DNA of 64,000 nucleotides from Mesorhizobium_B sp964242945 (GTDB lineage: Bacteria > Pseudomonadota > Alphaproteobacteria > Rhizobiales > Rhizobiaceae), in assembly GCA_964242945.1 (NCBI GenBank), contig CAXTCF010000002.1, positions 8,393-72,392 of the forward strand, in the 5' to 3' direction. The position numbers and the translations under genes are program-made. Below the pieces are notes generated by a model. That model saw only the letters and a program-made list of their open reading frames with translations. It searched no databases and was not told the origin of the DNA. Shown in pieces: positions 62,169-64,000 of this stretch; the first letter of the stretch is position 1, and every line of letters begins with the position of its first letter.

Positions 62169-64000
62169 TCAGTTCTTGCGCGGCAGTTGCGGCACAAGGC
62201 TGCGCTTGCCGCCGCCTTCCTTCGGGCCGCTGTCCTCGCCTTGGGCCTCCGGCTCGTCGTCGTCCTCGTCGCGGGCAGCCTTGCGGCTGCTTGCCTTGCG
62301 CGGCTTGACCTCGCCTTCCGGGTCTTCCTTCTTCGGCTTGACCGGCGTTTCCTCGGCGATCGACTCAAGTGCCAGGCCCTTCTCGCCGTTCTCCTTCGTT
62401 TCGACCGTGACTTTCACGACGCCGCCGTGCTTCAGCTTGCCGAACAGAACCTCGTCGGCCAGCGGCTTCTTGATGTACTCCTGGATCACGCGGCCGAGCG
62501 GACGCGCGCCCATGCGCTCGTCGTAGCCCTTGTCGGCCAGCCAGGCGATCGCCTCCGGCGCGAGGTCGAAGGTGACGCCGCGCTCGGAAAGCTGGGCCTC
62601 CAGTTGCATGACGAACTTCTGGACGACCTGATGGATCACCGGAACCGGCAGCGCCCCGAACGGGATGATCGCGTCCAGGCGGTTGCGGAACTCCGGCGTG
62701 AACAGGCGGTTGATCGCCTCCACGTCGTCGCCCTCGCGCTTGGACGAGCCGAAGCCGATCGCAGCCTTCTGCGCCTCGGAGGCGCCCGCATTCGTGGTCA
62801 TGATCAGGATCACGTTGCGGAAGTCGATCTGCTTGCCGTTGTGGTCGGTCAGCTTGCCGTGGTCCATCACCTGAAGGAGGATGTTGAACAGGTCCGGATG
62901 GGCCTTTTCCACCTCGTCCAAGAGCAGCACGCAGTGCGGGTGCTGGTCCACGCCATCGGTCAGCAGGCCGCCCTGGTCGAAGCCGACATAGCCGGGAGGC
63001 GCACCGATCAGGCGGGAAACCGTATGCCGCTCCATGTATTCCGACATGTCGAAGCGCAGGAGCTGCACGCCGAGCGACTCGGCCAGCTGCTTCGCCACCT
63101 CGGTCTTGCCGACGCCCGTCGGTCCGGAGAACAGGTAGCAGCCGATCGGCTTTTCCGGTTCGCGCAGGCCCGCACGCGCCAGCTTGATGGCCGAGGACAA
63201 AGCGGTGATCGCGGTGTCCTGGCCATAGACGACGCGCTTCAGTTCCTCTTCCAGCGTGGCGAGCACCTTCTCGTCGTCGGCCGAGACCGACTTCGGCGGG
63301 ATGCGGGCCATCGTGGCGATCGTCGCCTCGATCTCCTTGACGCCGATCGTCTTCTTCCGCTTGTTCTCCGGCAGGAGCATCTGCGAGGCGCCGGTCTCGT
63401 CGATCACGTCGATCGCCTTGTCCGGCAGCTTGCGGTCGTTGATGTAGCGCGCGGAAAGCTCCACCGAAGCCTTGATGGCGTCGGCCGTGTACTTGACCTT
63501 GTGGAAGTCCTCGAAATAGGGGCGCAGGCCCTTCATGATCTCGATGGCGTCTTCCAGCGTCGGCTCGGCCACGTCGATCTTCTGGAAGCGCCGCACCAGC
63601 GCGCGGTCCTTCTCGAAGAACTGCCGGAACTCCTTGTAGGTGGTGGAGCCGATGCAGCGGATCGCGCCTGAAGACAGGGCAGGCTTGAGCAGGTTCGAAG
63701 CGTCCATCGCGCCGCCCGACGTCGCACCCGCACCGATCACGGTGTGGATCTCATCGATGAACAGCACCGCGCCGGGATACTCTTCGAGTTCCTTCACGAC
63801 CTGCTTCAGCCGCTCCTCGAAGTCGCCGCGATAGCGCGTGCCGGCGAGCAGCGTGCCCATGTCGAGCGCGAAGATCGTGGCGTCCTTGAGCACGCCGGGC
63901 ACGTCGCCTTCGACGATGCGCTTGGCCAAGCCTTCCGCGATCGCCGTCTTGCCGACGCCGGGATCGCCGACATAGAGCGGGTTGTTCTTGGAGCGGCGGC
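62169..64000 (-). CDS. clpA: ATP-dependent Clp protease ATP-binding subunit ClpA (5' end outside window)
   Basis: About 610 C-terminal residues. The first AAA+ module starts inside the window edge with Walker A GDPGVGKT and Walker B VLFIDEIHT. The second has GPTGVGKTEVAKQLA, LLLDEVEKAHPD and sensor-2 GARPLGRVI. IGFGSSK is the ClpP-docking loop. The C-terminus has a long charged lysine/glutamate/aspartate-rich tail (KPKKEDPEGEVKPRK), as in other rhizobial ClpA. It unfolds substrates into ClpP. The N-domain, which binds ClpS, lies outside the window, so ClpA rather than a ClpB/C relative is judged from the module spacing and the lack of a coiled-coil middle domain. Confidence 0.94.
   Translation of the reverse strand, partial: RRSKNNPLYVGDPGVGKTAIAEGLAKRIVEGDVPGVLKDATIFALDMGTLLAGTRYRGDFEERLKQVVKELEEYPGAVLFIDEIHTVIGAGATSGGAMDASNLLKPALSSGAIRCIGSTTYKEFRQFFEKDRALVRRFQKIDVAEPTLEDAIEIMKGLRPYFEDFHKVKYTADAIKASVELSARYINDRKLPDKAIDVIDETGASQMLLPENKRKKTIGVKEIEATIATMARIPPKSVSADDEKVLATLEEELKRVVYGQDTAITALSSAIKLARAGLREPEKPIGCYLFSGPTGVGKTEVAKQLAESLGVQLLRFDMSEYMERHTVSRLIGAPPGYVGFDQGGLLTDGVDQHPHCVLLLDEVEKAHPDLFNILLQVMDHGKLTDHNGKQIDFRNVILIMTTNAGASEAQKAAIGFGSSKREGDDVEAINRLFTPEFRNRLDAIIPFGALPVPVIHQVVQKFVMQLEAQLSERGVTFDLAPEAIAWLADKGYDERMGARPLGRVIQEYIKKPLADEVLFGKLKHGGVVKVTVETKENGEKGLALESIAEETPVKPKKEDPEGEVKPRKASSRKAARDEDDDEPEAQGEDSGPKEGGGKRSLVPQLPRKN

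Overview
The window is high-GC DNA from an alphaproteobacterium, most likely a member of the Hyphomicrobiales (Rhizobiales) close to Phyllobacteriaceae-type genomes. The evidence is the envelope/lipid A block rpsB-tsf-pyrH-frr-uppS-cdsA-rseP-bamA-lpxD-fabZ-lpxA-lpxI-lpxB, the gyrA-coaD-peptidylprolyl isomerase-queA-tgt run, an EipB-type periplasmic protein, LpxI instead of LpxH, and an SOS box of the alphaproteobacterial GAAC-N7-GAAC type. I cannot name genus or species. The sequence is a draft: there is a 10-N gap at 46551-46560, and rseP has a suspicious 11-base homopolymer in a conserved motif.

Left end (1-12.3 kb), accessory metabolism. The start of a divergent galE is followed by a six-gene, tightly coupled plus-strand run (1063-7197): inositol-3-phosphate synthase, an HD-like protein, a Trm112-like/SAM methyltransferase, a TIM-barrel sugar isomerase, a GT4 glycosyltransferase and a PIG-L/LmbE deacetylase. 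Ino1 + GT4 + PIG-L is the logic of the first steps of mycothiol synthesis (Ino1/MshA/MshB), but the cysteine ligase and acetyltransferase are absent and other enzymes take their place. An undescribed inositol glycoside or pseudosaccharide pathway is the best candidate for a new system here. A zinc dehydrogenase follows, then on the minus strand a RocB-like M20 hydrolase translationally coupled to a non-pyrrolysine MttB-family methyltransferase, and tRNA-Ser(UGA).

12-24 kb: a small lipoprotein, an exported caspase-like (C14) protein with a long TPR-like tail and a structured 5' region containing two terminator-like hairpins, uvrA, a vapBC-type toxin-antitoxin pair whose antitoxin has an unusual internal insertion, a possibly frameshifted small gene, nnr with a DUF2945 gene, and glnB-glnA behind a candidate sigma-54 promoter and closed by a clear terminator.

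24-42 kb: ssb with an SOS box, several membrane proteins (LysE type, DUF2306, sterol desaturase type, MarC), gyrA, a 45-residue membrane protein, coaD, two cyclophilins, a DMT transporter, queA-tgt, DUF4864, mazG, comEC, gltX and gltA. Most are core information-processing and central-metabolism genes.

42-64 kb: the long minus-strand lipid A, outer-membrane-assembly, isoprenoid and translation block from lpxB back to rpsB, with a candidate promoter upstream of rpsB. Then come eipB, a coupled RidA-GDPD-DUF482-HIT run, a FAD-dependent oxidoreductase, the AzlCD exporter pair and the 3' part of clpA, which runs off the right edge and ends at a strong intrinsic terminator.
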